Origin: Burkholderia sp. 9120
Lineage (GTDB): Bacteria; Pseudomonadota; Gammaproteobacteria; Burkholderiales; Burkholderiaceae
Assembly: GCF_000745015.1 (NCBI RefSeq)
Contig: NZ_JQNA01000001.1
Span: 682,001 to 746,000 of the forward strand
Reading direction: 5' to 3'
Length of the DNA stretch: 64,000 bases
The position numbers and the translations under genes were made by a program. This document shows positions 9,238 through 17,677 of the stretch, piece by piece (position 1 is the first letter of the stretch; each line of letters begins with the position of its first letter). Below the pieces are notes generated by a model. That model was not told the DNA's origin. It did no database searches and saw nothing but the letters and a program-made list of their open reading frames with translations.

Positions 9238-9798
9238 ATGTCACACATCAGCACAGGTGTCGAGTATGGGTTGCATTGCCTGCTCTATCTCAGCGATCCC
9301 GCCGCTGGCGTGAGCGACGCCAGCGCGAAAGATCTCGCGGAGCTTCAGGGTGTGCCGGTGGAGTACGTCGCCAAGCTGTTCACCAAGCTCTCGCGGGCCG
9401 GCATTGTTGCCGCGACCGAGGGCGTACGGGGTGGTTTCCGGCTAGCGCGGCCGGCGGCCGAGATCAGCGTGCTCGACGTCGTGAATGCAATCGACGGCAA
9501 CAAGGCGCTGTTCGATTGCCGTGAAATCCGCGCGAATTGCGCGGTGTTCGGCGATAAGCCGCCGGCATGGGCCACGCGCGGCGTGTGTTCGATCCATGCC
9601 GTGATGCTGGACGCCGAAAAGCGCATGACCGAATCCCTCGCCGCGCATTCGTTAGCCGATCTGGCAACGCGCACGGTCGAAAAAGCGCCCGCCACCTACG
9701 GGCATCAGGTCGTCAAGTGGCTCGGGCACCGCTCGTCCACACGCCGCAGCGAGAGCGGCAATCCTCATCGAAATTCCCATCAAGGAGAGAAGTCATGA
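9238..9798 (+). CDS. Rrf2-family transcriptional regulator
   Basis: 186 residues. The N-terminal winged helix (GVEYGLHCLLYLSD...KDLAELQGVPVEYVAKLFTKL, then a GVRGGFRLARP wing) is typical of Rrf2 proteins such as IscR and NsrR. Three Cys residues follow in a C-x6-C-x15-C arrangement (DCREIRANC ... GVCSIH), which could hold an iron-sulfur cluster or sense thiol stress. The spacing differs from that of NsrR and IscR, so no closer name is given. The stop overlaps the start of the azoreductase gene (ATGA), so the two are translationally coupled and the regulator probably controls azoreductase expression. Confidence 0.85.
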   Translation: MSHISTGVEYGLHCLLYLSDPAAGVSDASAKDLAELQGVPVEYVAKLFTKLSRAGIVAATEGVRGGFRLARPAAEISVLDVVNAIDGNKALFDCREIRANCAVFGDKPPAWATRGVCSIHAVMLDAEKRMTESLAAHSLADLATRTVEKAPATYGHQVVKWLGHRSSTRRSESGNPHRNSHQGEKS

Positions 9799-10463
9799 AA
9801 GTCCTGCACGTCGACGCGAGCGCCAAGCGCGAACGTTCCAACTCACGCGCGTTGAGCCGCTATTTCATCGAACGCTTGCGCAGTGAAGGCGTGGAGTTCG
9901 ACATCGATTATCTGGACGTCACGGTCGATACGCCCGCGCACGTCACCGAAGCGTTCGCGATTGCCACCTACACGCCGGAGCACGAGCGCACACCGGCCAT
10001 GAAGGCAACGTTGGCTGCTTCGGACGCGTTGTGCCAGCGCCTGCTCGATGCCGACGCACTGATTTTCGCCATGCCGATGTACAACTGGTCGATGCCGTCC
10101 GCGTTCAAGGCCTATATCGACAACGTCACGCGCACCGGGCTCACGTACGTGAATACCGCGGACGGTCGGATCGAAGGGCAACTCCAGCGGCAGAAAACCA
10201 TCTTCATCACGAGTCGCGGTGCGGATCTGCGCGCCGCCCGGTTCTCGTCGATGGACGCGCTCACACCGGCATTGAAAGCCGCGTTCGGATTTATCGGCGT
10301 AGCGAACCCCACCTTCGTCGATGCGCAGCCGCTGCAGTTCTCGGATCAGCAAGCTCGCATCGAAGCGCTCGAACGCGCGCATCGCGAGCTGGACGCCGTC
10401 GCCGCGCAATGGGCGAATGAGCTGTCGCCGGTCGAAGCTGACGAAGCGTCGCTGACCGCGTAA
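9795..10463 (+). CDS. FMN-dependent NADH azoreductase/quinone reductase
   Basis: 222 residues of the flavodoxin-like AzoR family. MKVLHVDASAKRERSNSR is the phosphate-binding N-terminus, and MPMYNWSMPSAFKAYIDNV is the conserved FMN/substrate motif. These cytoplasmic enzymes reduce quinones and azo compounds by two electrons at the expense of NADH. The ATG overlaps the Rrf2 stop by four bases, and AAGGAGAGAAGTC gives a strong ribosome binding site. Coupling to a Cys-containing regulator suggests induction by electrophiles or quinones. Confidence 0.9.
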   Translation: MKVLHVDASAKRERSNSRALSRYFIERLRSEGVEFDIDYLDVTVDTPAHVTEAFAIATYTPEHERTPAMKATLAASDALCQRLLDADALIFAMPMYNWSMPSAFKAYIDNVTRTGLTYVNTADGRIEGQLQRQKTIFITSRGADLRAARFSSMDALTPALKAAFGFIGVANPTFVDAQPLQFSDQQARIEALERAHRELDAVAAQWANELSPVEADEASLTA

Positions 10464-10576
10464 TCGCAGTCGAATAACTTCCCTTACTGACGTATTGGGC
10501 GATTCGTCATCCGAATCGTCGGGAAGCGTGTTGCCGTTAAATCGGTTATTGAAATCATCCAGGCAGGAAATCCGTC

Positions 10577-11038
10577 ATGAATCTCCGATCACTCATCACG
10601 GCGACGACGTTCGCCGTTCTCTCGGTCGCCACCGCTTCGCAAACCGTCTACGCCGCGGAAGCCTCGGCCCCCGCCGCTGCCACTGCTGCTTCCGCTGCGC
10701 CGCGCGAAACCATCGCGCCGGCCTTCGTCGAACCGATCGCCAACGTGCCGGGCAAGACAATGACCGCGTTGATCGTGGACTATGCGCCCGGCGGCAAGAC
10801 GCCCGCGCATCGGCATGGACAGGCGTTCGTGGTCGGCTATGTGCTGTCCGGCGCGATCCGCAGCCAGGTCAACGGCGGCGAGACGCACGTTTATCACGCC
10901 GGTGAACACTGGACCGAAAAGCCGGGCGCCCATCACACCGTCAGCGAGAACGCGAGCGACACCGAACCCGCCAAGCTGCTCGCTATTTTCGTCGCGGACA
11001 GCAAGGACAAGGATCTGGTGACGGTGGACAAGAAGTAA
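10577..11038 (+). CDS. Secreted cupin-domain protein
   Basis: 153 residues. A cleavable signal peptide (hydrophobic core followed by VYAAEA) is followed by an Ala/Pro-rich linker and one cupin_2 barrel. The barrel has metal-site motifs GGKTPAHRHGQAFVVGYVLSG and EHWTEKPGAHHTVSENAS. It is likely a periplasmic metal-binding protein of unknown reaction. It lies 113 bases after the azoreductase gene on the same strand and could belong to that operon or have its own promoter. A CAGGCAGGAAATCCGTC stretch gives the ribosome binding site. Confidence 0.8.
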   Translation: MNLRSLITATTFAVLSVATASQTVYAAEASAPAAATAASAAPRETIAPAFVEPIANVPGKTMTALIVDYAPGGKTPAHRHGQAFVVGYVLSGAIRSQVNGGETHVYHAGEHWTEKPGAHHTVSENASDTEPAKLLAIFVADSKDKDLVTVDKK

Positions 11039-11047
11039 TCAGGAAGA

Positions 11048-11066
11048 AGCCATACGGAATATGGCT
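11048..11066 (+). terminator. Hairpin after the cupin gene
   Basis: A 7-bp perfect stem AGCCATA/TATGGCT with a 5-base loop lies 10 bases after the stop codon. There is no T-run. Genes on both sides converge here, so it may separate them. Confidence 0.4.
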
Positions 11067-11142
11067 GCCGGGAGGATTGTCAGCGCGCGCGTGCGCACTG
11101 GCAATCACCGGGCGCTGCTGAACAGGCGGCGTTGTTACGCGG

Positions 11143-11730
11143 TTAGCCTCGCGCCCGGTCGATCGCGGCGAGCGCGACTTCCCGCGCCAGATCCGCATAG
11201 AGTTCGGCCCACTTGCCGAGCAGACTCGGATCGTTGATCAGAAACAGCGGATGCTCGGCCCATGCGCTGACCTGCGGGCCTTTCCACGCCAGCTCGAAGA
11301 TCCGCATGTCTTCATCGTCGCTAACGCCGATGTCGACCAGTTCGCGAAACGAAGCGAGATTGCTGAGCGTCACCTCCGGGACCTCGAGGCGATGAATCGC
11401 GGCCAGCGCGGCGGCCGCGCGCGCTCGCGCGTCGTCGCGGCTGTCGGCGCTCAGAAACACGACGCTATCGTCGCGATCATGGCTGAACACGGCCCGATAC
11501 AGGGAGGTCTTGCAGAGGTGACTGAGTTCCGTACCCATGGTGGCTCGCGCTCCTGTAAGGATTTTGTTATCTGGAGCCGCCAACTGGGCGACGCTTTTTT
11601 GCGCGGCGCGTCGCCGCTGCCGATTGCGATATCGGTCGCTGCCCCAGTACACATACACGCCGCATACGGCGAGGCAAGCCAGTGCGAGAACCCCGACTCC
11701 CCCAAGTACCGCCAGATCGGTGTACGCCAT
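11143..11730 (-). CDS. Membrane-anchored hypothetical protein
   Basis: 195 residues; family not recognised. The ATG at 11730 follows AGGGAGCCTGAC, a good ribosome binding site, and is preferred to an upstream in-frame start at 11790. One N-terminal transmembrane helix (residues 6-29, LAVLGGVGVLALACLAVCGVYVYW) is followed by basic residues (RYRNRQRRR), so the remaining 160 residues probably face the cytoplasm. That domain is alpha/beta-like with many acidic and Ala-rich segments. Neighbours give no functional hint. Confidence 0.65.
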   Translation of the reverse strand: MAYTDLAVLGGVGVLALACLAVCGVYVYWGSDRYRNRQRRRAAQKSVAQLAAPDNKILTGARATMGTELSHLCKTSLYRAVFSHDRDDSVVFLSADSRDDARARAAAALAAIHRLEVPEVTLSNLASFRELVDIGVSDDEDMRIFELAWKGPQVSAWAEHPLFLINDPSLLGKWAELYADLAREVALAAIDRARG

Positions 11731-12062
11731 GTCAGGCTCCCTTGAGTCTCGCGGCCCCTGTACCGGCGCTGCCCTGAATCTTGCGGGCAAACCCGCATAA
11801 GAACCGGGAACGCGCGGCGTCGAATAGGTCTGCTCTCATCGTTGGCATGGCCATGATTTTTATGAGCGAGGGGACGTTAAGACGAGTATCGGACTGGCGT
11901 CGCCGATGAGCAATTGAGCACACGTCTCTATTGACCAATCGGTGCGGCTATAGGAGTCTATTGGGCTGGACGGGCTTTTTCGTGGTTCGGCTAAAACCGT
12001 GGCGATGCCCAGTGGCGCAGCCGCTGCAAACTGCGTGCACTGAACCTGCGCTGAGTTCAATA
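11731..12062. other. Spacer without recognised gene
   Basis: About 330 bases with no convincing ORF; it should hold the promoter of the membrane-anchored protein gene. The stretch 11850-11960 is less GC-rich than its surroundings. No clear promoter, repeat or RNA structure was found by eye. Confidence 0.4.
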
Positions 12063-12092
12063 ACCGGCGGCGTCACAGCCGCAGCCGCCGGT
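12063..12092 (-). terminator. Probable terminator of the aspartase operon
   Basis: A perfect 9-bp stem ACCGGCGGC/GCCGCCGGT with a 12-base loop sits 12 bases beyond the aspartase stop codon on the minus strand. It is GC-rich with no long T-run. Confidence 0.5.
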
Positions 12093-12103
12093 CAATCCAC
12101 CGC

Positions 12104-13522
12104 TTACGACACCGCCCCCACCTTCCTCGGCTGCGTCAACATCGCAGGCTGCAAAATCTCATCGAGTTGCGCCTGACTCAACAGCCCTTTCTCGACCACG
12201 ATCTCCGCCACGCTGCGACCGGAAGCGAGCGCTTCCTGCGCGACTTCCGTCGCATGCGTATAGCCGATGTACGGGTTGAGCGCGGTCACGATTCCGATCG
12301 AGTTCTCAACGATGGCACGCAACCGGTCGCGATTGGCGGTGATCCCGTCGACGCATCGGGACGCCAGCGTCAAGCACCCTGCCCGCAGATGCGCCACGCT
12401 TTTGAACAGACTGTGCGCGATGATCGGTTCGAACGCGTTGAGCTGAAGCTGCCCGGCCTCCGCCGCAAAACTCACGGTCACGTCGTTGCCGATCACCTCG
12501 AACGCGATCTGGTTGACCACTTCCGGAATCACCGGATTGACCTTGCCCGGCATGATGCTGGAGCCCGCCTGCACCGGCGGCAGATTGATTTCCCCCAACC
12601 CCGCGCGCGGACCGCTCGACAGAAGCCGCAGATCATTGCAGGTCTTCGACAGTTTCACGGCAACCCGCTTCAGCACGCCGGACAATTGCACGAACGAACC
12701 GACGTCCTGAGTCGCCTCCACCAGATTCGGCGACGTGGTGAGCGCAATGCCCGTCACGCTGCTCAAATGAGTACAGACGAGCCCCGCGTACTGCGGGTGG
12801 GTATTGATGCCCGTACCAATCGCCGTCGCGCCCAGGTTGATCTCGCAGATCAGTTTCGAGGCTTCCCTGAGGCGTTCCTCGTCTTCACCGAGCATCACGG
12901 CGAAGGTGCTGAACTCCTGCCCTAACGTCATCGGCACGGCGTCCTGCAATTGCGTCCGCCCCATCTTCAGATCGCTTCTGAACTCTTCCGCCTTGCGTTC
13001 GAACGACGCCCGCAGCACGCCCATCGCGTCGATCAGTTGCATGATGCCCGCATAGGTGGCGATCTTCAGCGCCGTGGGGTACACGTCGTTGGTGCTTTGA
13101 CCGAGGTTGAGGTCCTCATTGGGATGAAGAACGCCGTACTCGCCTCGCTGATGCCCGAGGTGTTCGAGCGCGAGATTGGCGATGACTTCATTCGCGTTCA
13201 TGTTGGTGGACGTGCCGGCGCCGCCCTGAATGACGTCCACCACAAAGTGCTCATGCGCAACCCCGGAGCGGACCTGTCTGCACGCTTGAACGATGGCCGA
13301 CATCTTGAGCTCGCTGAGCAGCCCAAGATCGTAATTCGCGAGTGCAGCCGCCTCCTTGACACTCGCCAGCGCATTGATGAGATTCGGATACACCGAAATA
13401 GGAATACCGGTGATCGGGAAGTTCTCCAATGCGCGCAACGTATGCACGCCGTAATAGGCCGACGCGGGCACGGCGAGGTCGCCGAGAAGATCGTGTTCGA
13501 TACGTTCGTTGGCTGTGAGCAT
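12104..13522 (-). CDS. aspA: Aspartate ammonia-lyase
   Basis: 472 residues, the family length. The fumarase/aspartase signature GSSIMPGKVNPVIPE is intact. QGGAGTSTNMNANEVIAN and TTSPNLVEATQDVG are also typical of AspA. It interconverts L-aspartate with fumarate and ammonia in the cytoplasm. The upstream genes in the same operon encode an Asp/Glu racemase-like protein and a dicarboxylate/amino acid symporter. The set would take up acidic amino acids, handle the D-forms and feed carbon into the citric acid cycle. Confidence 0.93.
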   Translation of the reverse strand: MLTANERIEHDLLGDLAVPASAYYGVHTLRALENFPITGIPISVYPNLINALASVKEAAALANYDLGLLSELKMSAIVQACRQVRSGVAHEHFVVDVIQGGAGTSTNMNANEVIANLALEHLGHQRGEYGVLHPNEDLNLGQSTNDVYPTALKIATYAGIMQLIDAMGVLRASFERKAEEFRSDLKMGRTQLQDAVPMTLGQEFSTFAVMLGEDEERLREASKLICEINLGATAIGTGINTHPQYAGLVCTHLSSVTGIALTTSPNLVEATQDVGSFVQLSGVLKRVAVKLSKTCNDLRLLSSGPRAGLGEINLPPVQAGSSIMPGKVNPVIPEVVNQIAFEVIGNDVTVSFAAEAGQLQLNAFEPIIAHSLFKSVAHLRAGCLTLASRCVDGITANRDRLRAIVENSIGIVTALNPYIGYTHATEVAQEALASGRSVAEIVVEKGLLSQAQLDEILQPAMLTQPRKVGAVS

Positions 13523-13562
13523 GAATTCCTCGATAGTTGGACATGACAGGCGTAGTGCGTCG

Positions 13563-13592
13563 CCCGGCCCTCGTGCAGGTCACGAGGCCGGG
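13563..13592 (-). other. Strong hairpin between racemase and aspartase genes
   Basis: CCCGGCCCTCGTG and CACGAGGCCGGG can pair over 12 bp with a single bulged C and a 5-base loop, inside the 98-base gap between the two genes. It may be a processing or partial-termination site that sets the aspA to racemase ratio. That role is inference. Confidence 0.45.
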
Positions 13593-13620
13593 AGAAGAGG
13601 TGAAGAGGTGTTGAGGTCGA

Positions 13621-15111
13621 TTAGACGCAGAGTGTTTCCGCTGTAACGGCAGCGCCGGTGGCAGCGGCCGTGGCGTAAGCAACGCATTGCCGGGCCAGCA
13701 CGTCGGTGGGATCCACAAGGTGGACCGACTTGCCATTCGTCGCCACGTAATCCGATTGTGGAAGCAGAAGCGGCAATTCGGTGCAACCGAGAATGACAAC
13801 CTCCACGCCTTGCGCGATGAGTCCATCGATCGCGGCGGCGATATCGAGCTGGCACTGTCCACTCGTGAAGCCCGCCTTCACGCCCTCTTCGCCGTAAATG
13901 GCGTCCATCACGCGAGCCTGCAAAGCCGGGCCCGGCAGGACCTGCTGCAAGCCTTGCGACATCAGCGCCTTTTCATAGACGCCGCTTTCCACGGTCCCCG
14001 AAGTCGCCAGCACGCCGACCGAACGCAACGACGGAAAGTGCTCGCGCAGATAGCGGACCGTCACCGTCAGCATGTTCACGATCGGTATGCTGAGATAAGG
14101 CTGGATACGTTCGACGAACGCATGCGCGGTGTTACACGGAATCGCGATGAGATCCGCGTCGCCCGCTTCGAGCTTCTTGCAGGTCGCGTAAAGGGAGATG
14201 GTCGGATCGGGACCATCGCCAATCAGACTCTCCGTGCGATCCGGAATCTGCGGGTTCTGTTCGACCAGTAGTTTGATGTGATCCTGATCCCGTTTGGCGG
14301 GCGTATTGCGCACGATCTTGTGAATGAAGTCCACCGTCGCCGCCGGACCCACGCCGCCCACCACGCCCACCTTGAACAAGGTTTCCGGCGACGAGTACTG
14401 CCCCGACACCACGTACTGCGCGTACGCCAGATTCGAGTCGAGCAGCGGCACCGGCAACGGCCCGATCTCTCCGGCAACCAGTGCGATTTCCGTCAGCCCC
14501 GGAACGATGATCGTCGCGCCCTGCGCGATCAGGTCCTCGCATGCTTCGCGTAACAGCGTCGCCGGCCGGCCATTCAGGTTCCCGCTCTTCACCCCCTCCG
14601 CGCCGTACACCGCCTCGGTGACGAGATCCAGGCCGTTCCGCGGGCGCGGATAGACCACCTCGAATTCGGGCGACGCAAAATACCGCTCGAACAGCCCTTT
14701 GCGACGCGTGTAGTCCGAGGCAAGCACGCCGATGCGACGCACCGACGGAAAGCGCCGTCGAACGTGACTCCGTACGGCCTCGACCATATCGACGATCTGC
14801 AGCGGCGAGTTGGCCCGCAGTTCATCGATAAAGGTGTGACTGAGAAAGCAAGGCAGCACGACCGTCGTCACGCCCTGCTTCTCGAAACGGCTGATCAGAT
14901 CGAAGATGTACAGCTTGCGCTCCGTCGTCGCCTCCGTTCCCGCACCGGAGGTTCGGAACGGGTGCTGCTCGAAGAACACGTCGAAGTGTTCGGCGTCGCT
15001 CGTGGCGGGCGTCGATTTGACGAGTTTGAAAAATACATCCGCGCTGGCGAGCGGTCCGAGTCCGCCCACCACGCCAAACTTACGCGCGCTCTTTACCGGC
15101 CCTTCGGTCAT
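13621..15111 (-). CDS. Two-domain Asp/Glu racemase-family protein
   Basis: 496 residues made of two aspartate/glutamate racemase-like domains (about 10-240 and 245-490), each beginning with a VVGG.GP motif. The cofactor-independent enzymes use two Cys. The C-terminal domain has both (AIPCNTAHAF and ILGCTELPLL). The N-terminal domain keeps the first (VVLPCFLSHTF), but the second site reads VPGLTEIAL, with Gly in place of Cys. The C-terminal domain therefore probably carries racemase activity and the N-terminal one is altered or structural. The start overlaps the stop of the symporter gene (ATGA). Confidence 0.85.
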   Translation of the reverse strand: MTEGPVKSARKFGVVGGLGPLASADVFFKLVKSTPATSDAEHFDVFFEQHPFRTSGAGTEATTERKLYIFDLISRFEKQGVTTVVLPCFLSHTFIDELRANSPLQIVDMVEAVRSHVRRRFPSVRRIGVLASDYTRRKGLFERYFASPEFEVVYPRPRNGLDLVTEAVYGAEGVKSGNLNGRPATLLREACEDLIAQGATIIVPGLTEIALVAGEIGPLPVPLLDSNLAYAQYVVSGQYSSPETLFKVGVVGGVGPAATVDFIHKIVRNTPAKRDQDHIKLLVEQNPQIPDRTESLIGDGPDPTISLYATCKKLEAGDADLIAIPCNTAHAFVERIQPYLSIPIVNMLTVTVRYLREHFPSLRSVGVLATSGTVESGVYEKALMSQGLQQVLPGPALQARVMDAIYGEEGVKAGFTSGQCQLDIAAAIDGLIAQGVEVVILGCTELPLLLPQSDYVATNGKSVHLVDPTDVLARQCVAYATAAATGAAVTAETLCV

Positions 15112-16403
15112 TTGGCCTCACCTTGCAATTGCACGAAAGCCGGTTCATCCGCGACAGTCACCGTCCCCCGCTTGAGCGCGCGTTTGTTTTCCCACTTCGC
15201 AATCACCGCCGTCGCGATGCTGTTGCCGATCACGTTGGTGGCGGTTCGGCCCATATCGAGGATCTGGTCGATCGCGAGGATCAGCACGACACCGGAAGGC
15301 GGCAGGTGGAACATCGGCGCCACCGCCGCAACAACCACCACGGAACCGCGCGCCACGCCCGCCATGCCCTTGCTGCTCACCATCAGCACCAGCAGCATCA
15401 TGATCTGCGTGCCCAGCGGCATATCCATGCCGAAAGCCTGCGCGATGAAAATCGCCGCGAACGCCTGGTACATCATCGAACCGTCGAGATTGAACGCGTA
15501 GCCGAGCGGCAGCGTGAAGCCGACCACCTTCTTATCGACGCCGAATTCCTCCAGCTTTTCCGTCGGCCGCGGGTACGCCGCTTCGCTACTCGCGGTCGAG
15601 AACGCGAGCATGGCGGGTTCGCGAATCGCCTTCAGTAACGCCCAGATCTGCTTGCCGAGAAAGACATAGCCGACCGCCACGAGCAGCGTCCACAGCAGGA
15701 CGAGGCCCACGTAGAAGCTGCCGATCAGCTTGCCGTAAGTCGTCAACACATCCAGCCCATGCACGGTGATCGCCGAGGCCAGCGCGCCGAACACGCCGAT
15801 CGGCGCGAGGCGCATCACGTAGTCGGTCAGCTTCAGCATGGCGGGCACGAGCGCGTCGACGCCGGCCACCAGCGGCGCGACACGCGGGTCGCTCCTGATC
15901 ACGCTCAGCACCACGCCGAACAGCACGGAGAACACGAGGATCTGCAGAATGTCGTTGCGCGCCATCGCGTCGATGATGCTGGTCGGAAACGCGTGAGTAA
16001 CGAAATCCTTGAAGTTCAGACCGGCGGTATTCAGCCCGGTGCTGACGTCGGCGCTGGTCTGCACCAGATTGAGCCCCGCGCCGGGTTGAAAGACATTCGC
16101 CAGCACCAGACCGAGCGCGAGCGACAGCAGCGACGCGCACAGGAACCATCCCACCGAGCGGAAGCCGATGCGGCGCACGTCGCTGGTTCCCGCCATGCCC
16201 GCGAGTCCGGAGACGAGCGTCGCGAACACCAGCGGCGCGATGATCATCTTCACGAGCCGAAGAAAGATGTCGGTGATGATCGAGAAGTAGCCGGCAACGG
16301 CCTTTGCTTCGGCGGCATTCGCCACCGAGCGGTGACAGATGTACCCGACGACAACGCCGAGCACCATGCCGACAAAGATATAGAGAGTGAGGCGATTCTT
16401 CAT
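15108..16403 (-). CDS. Dicarboxylate/amino acid:cation symporter (DAACS family)
   Basis: 431 residues with about eight hydrophobic helices plus the re-entrant loops of the GltP/DctA family. TASSEAAYPRPTEKLEEFGV and GYAFNLDGSMMYQ form the first re-entrant loop region, and ILDMGRTATNVIGNS is the substrate/cation motif. It imports glutamate, aspartate or C4-dicarboxylates across the inner membrane with H+ or Na+. The ATG at 16403 (MKNRLTLYIF) is preferred over a GTG at 16448. It is the first gene of the racemase-aspartase operon, which supports aspartate-type substrates. Confidence 0.9.
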   Translation of the reverse strand: MKNRLTLYIFVGMVLGVVVGYICHRSVANAAEAKAVAGYFSIITDIFLRLVKMIIAPLVFATLVSGLAGMAGTSDVRRIGFRSVGWFLCASLLSLALGLVLANVFQPGAGLNLVQTSADVSTGLNTAGLNFKDFVTHAFPTSIIDAMARNDILQILVFSVLFGVVLSVIRSDPRVAPLVAGVDALVPAMLKLTDYVMRLAPIGVFGALASAITVHGLDVLTTYGKLIGSFYVGLVLLWTLLVAVGYVFLGKQIWALLKAIREPAMLAFSTASSEAAYPRPTEKLEEFGVDKKVVGFTLPLGYAFNLDGSMMYQAFAAIFIAQAFGMDMPLGTQIMMLLVLMVSSKGMAGVARGSVVVVAAVAPMFHLPPSGVVLILAIDQILDMGRTATNVIGNSIATAVIAKWENKRALKRGTVTVADEPAFVQLQGEAK

Positions 16404-16581
16404 GTGAATCCGTCCAGGGGTAGCGCCGGTGAGCGAGTCGCACACCACGCGCAGGAAAGGCAGAAACCGTGCTGTGTTAGCCGGTCTCTGTGTCTGAACG
16501 GATATTAGGGAACCTCAAAAAAACGTCGATGCTAGTACTGCATGCGCCTATGCTGATTTCGCATAACCCGTGAAAACCCTA

Positions 16582-17493
16582 TCACGAAGGCTGGCTGGTC
16601 GCGCGAATATGCCCCCACAGCGTCTCCAGAAACTCGCTGCGATTCGACGCGTCGCGGTAAACGCGCAGTTCGACTTCGAGATGCCATTCGGCGCGCCCGG
16701 CGGGAACCAGCTCGCCGGATTCGAGTTCGGCCGTGATCGAACTTTTCGGCAGCCACGCGAGGCCCTCGCCTTCCATGACGAGTTTCTTCAACACTTCGGC
16801 CATGTCCGATTCGTAATGCAGTTGCAGCACCGGCGCCGCGCTTGCGCGACCGAGAAGCAGCGCGAGGCAGCGGCCGACGTAACTGGTTTCCGTGTACGAG
16901 ATGAGCGGCAGCGGACGGTTCGCGGTTCCCGGCAAGCGGAATGCGGGCGCGAGGCGCTCGTTGGGCCGGCACACCGGCATGAAGGTATCGACGCCGACCG
17001 TCAGATGCTGATAACGCACCGGGTCGAGATGCAGCGGCAACTCGGGATGGTGATACGCAAACATCAGCTCGCAGTTGCCGTTGACGAGCATCAGAATGGA
17101 GTCGTGCACGTTCGTCGGAATCACCCGCGCGCGCACCTCGCCGACATGCGCGGTCAACGCCTTCAGCCAGGCGGGCAGAAAGCTCAGCGCGATGGTGTGG
17201 CCGGCTGCAATCTGCAGGCCTTTGCCGGCCATTCTCTGCTCGGTGCGGATAATCGCGCGGGTGTCGAAAAGCTTCTCGAGGATGTCTTCGGCGGCTTCGC
17301 GGAACAGACGGCCCGCCGGCGTGAGCGACGGCGGAAAACTGCTGCGGTCGATCAGATCGGCGCCCACCCATTGTTCAAGTGACTGAATGCGCCGGCTGAA
17401 GCCGGACTGCGTGACGCTCCGAAATTCCGCTGCCCGGGAGAAGCTTTGATATCGGGCAAGCGCAATGAAGTCTTCGATCCACTTGATTTCCAT
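16582..17493 (-). CDS. LysR-family regulator, HypT-like
   Basis: 303 residues. The N-terminal winged helix (IEDFIALARYQSFSRAAEFRS...SGFSRRIQSLE) is followed by a LysR substrate-binding domain. By recall the sequence resembles Escherichia coli HypT (YjiE), for example the SYVGR and GEGLAWLPKSSI segments, but Met/oxidation sites were not compared. It is 178 bases upstream of the symporter gene on the same strand, so it likely regulates that operon, sensing an acidic amino acid or an oxidant. No specific operator was identified in the gap. Confidence 0.82.
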   Translation of the reverse strand: MEIKWIEDFIALARYQSFSRAAEFRSVTQSGFSRRIQSLEQWVGADLIDRSSFPPSLTPAGRLFREAAEDILEKLFDTRAIIRTEQRMAGKGLQIAAGHTIALSFLPAWLKALTAHVGEVRARVIPTNVHDSILMLVNGNCELMFAYHHPELPLHLDPVRYQHLTVGVDTFMPVCRPNERLAPAFRLPGTANRPLPLISYTETSYVGRCLALLLGRASAAPVLQLHYESDMAEVLKKLVMEGEGLAWLPKSSITAELESGELVPAGRAEWHLEVELRVYRDASNRSEFLETLWGHIRATSQPS

Positions 17494-17677
17494 GTCGGTT
17501 CCGCGTGTGTTGCAGTGACAAGCCAGCAGCGCTTCGAGAGAGCCGGGATTCTACGCGCGCGGACAACTTGCCGCGCGCGCCGCGATCCACGGGTCGATCT
17601 AATTCTGCGCAGTTCAGCGCCGCTTGTCGTACTTCTTCAGGCGATGGTCGCGCTCGATGCCGCTGTCGGTGCAAACA

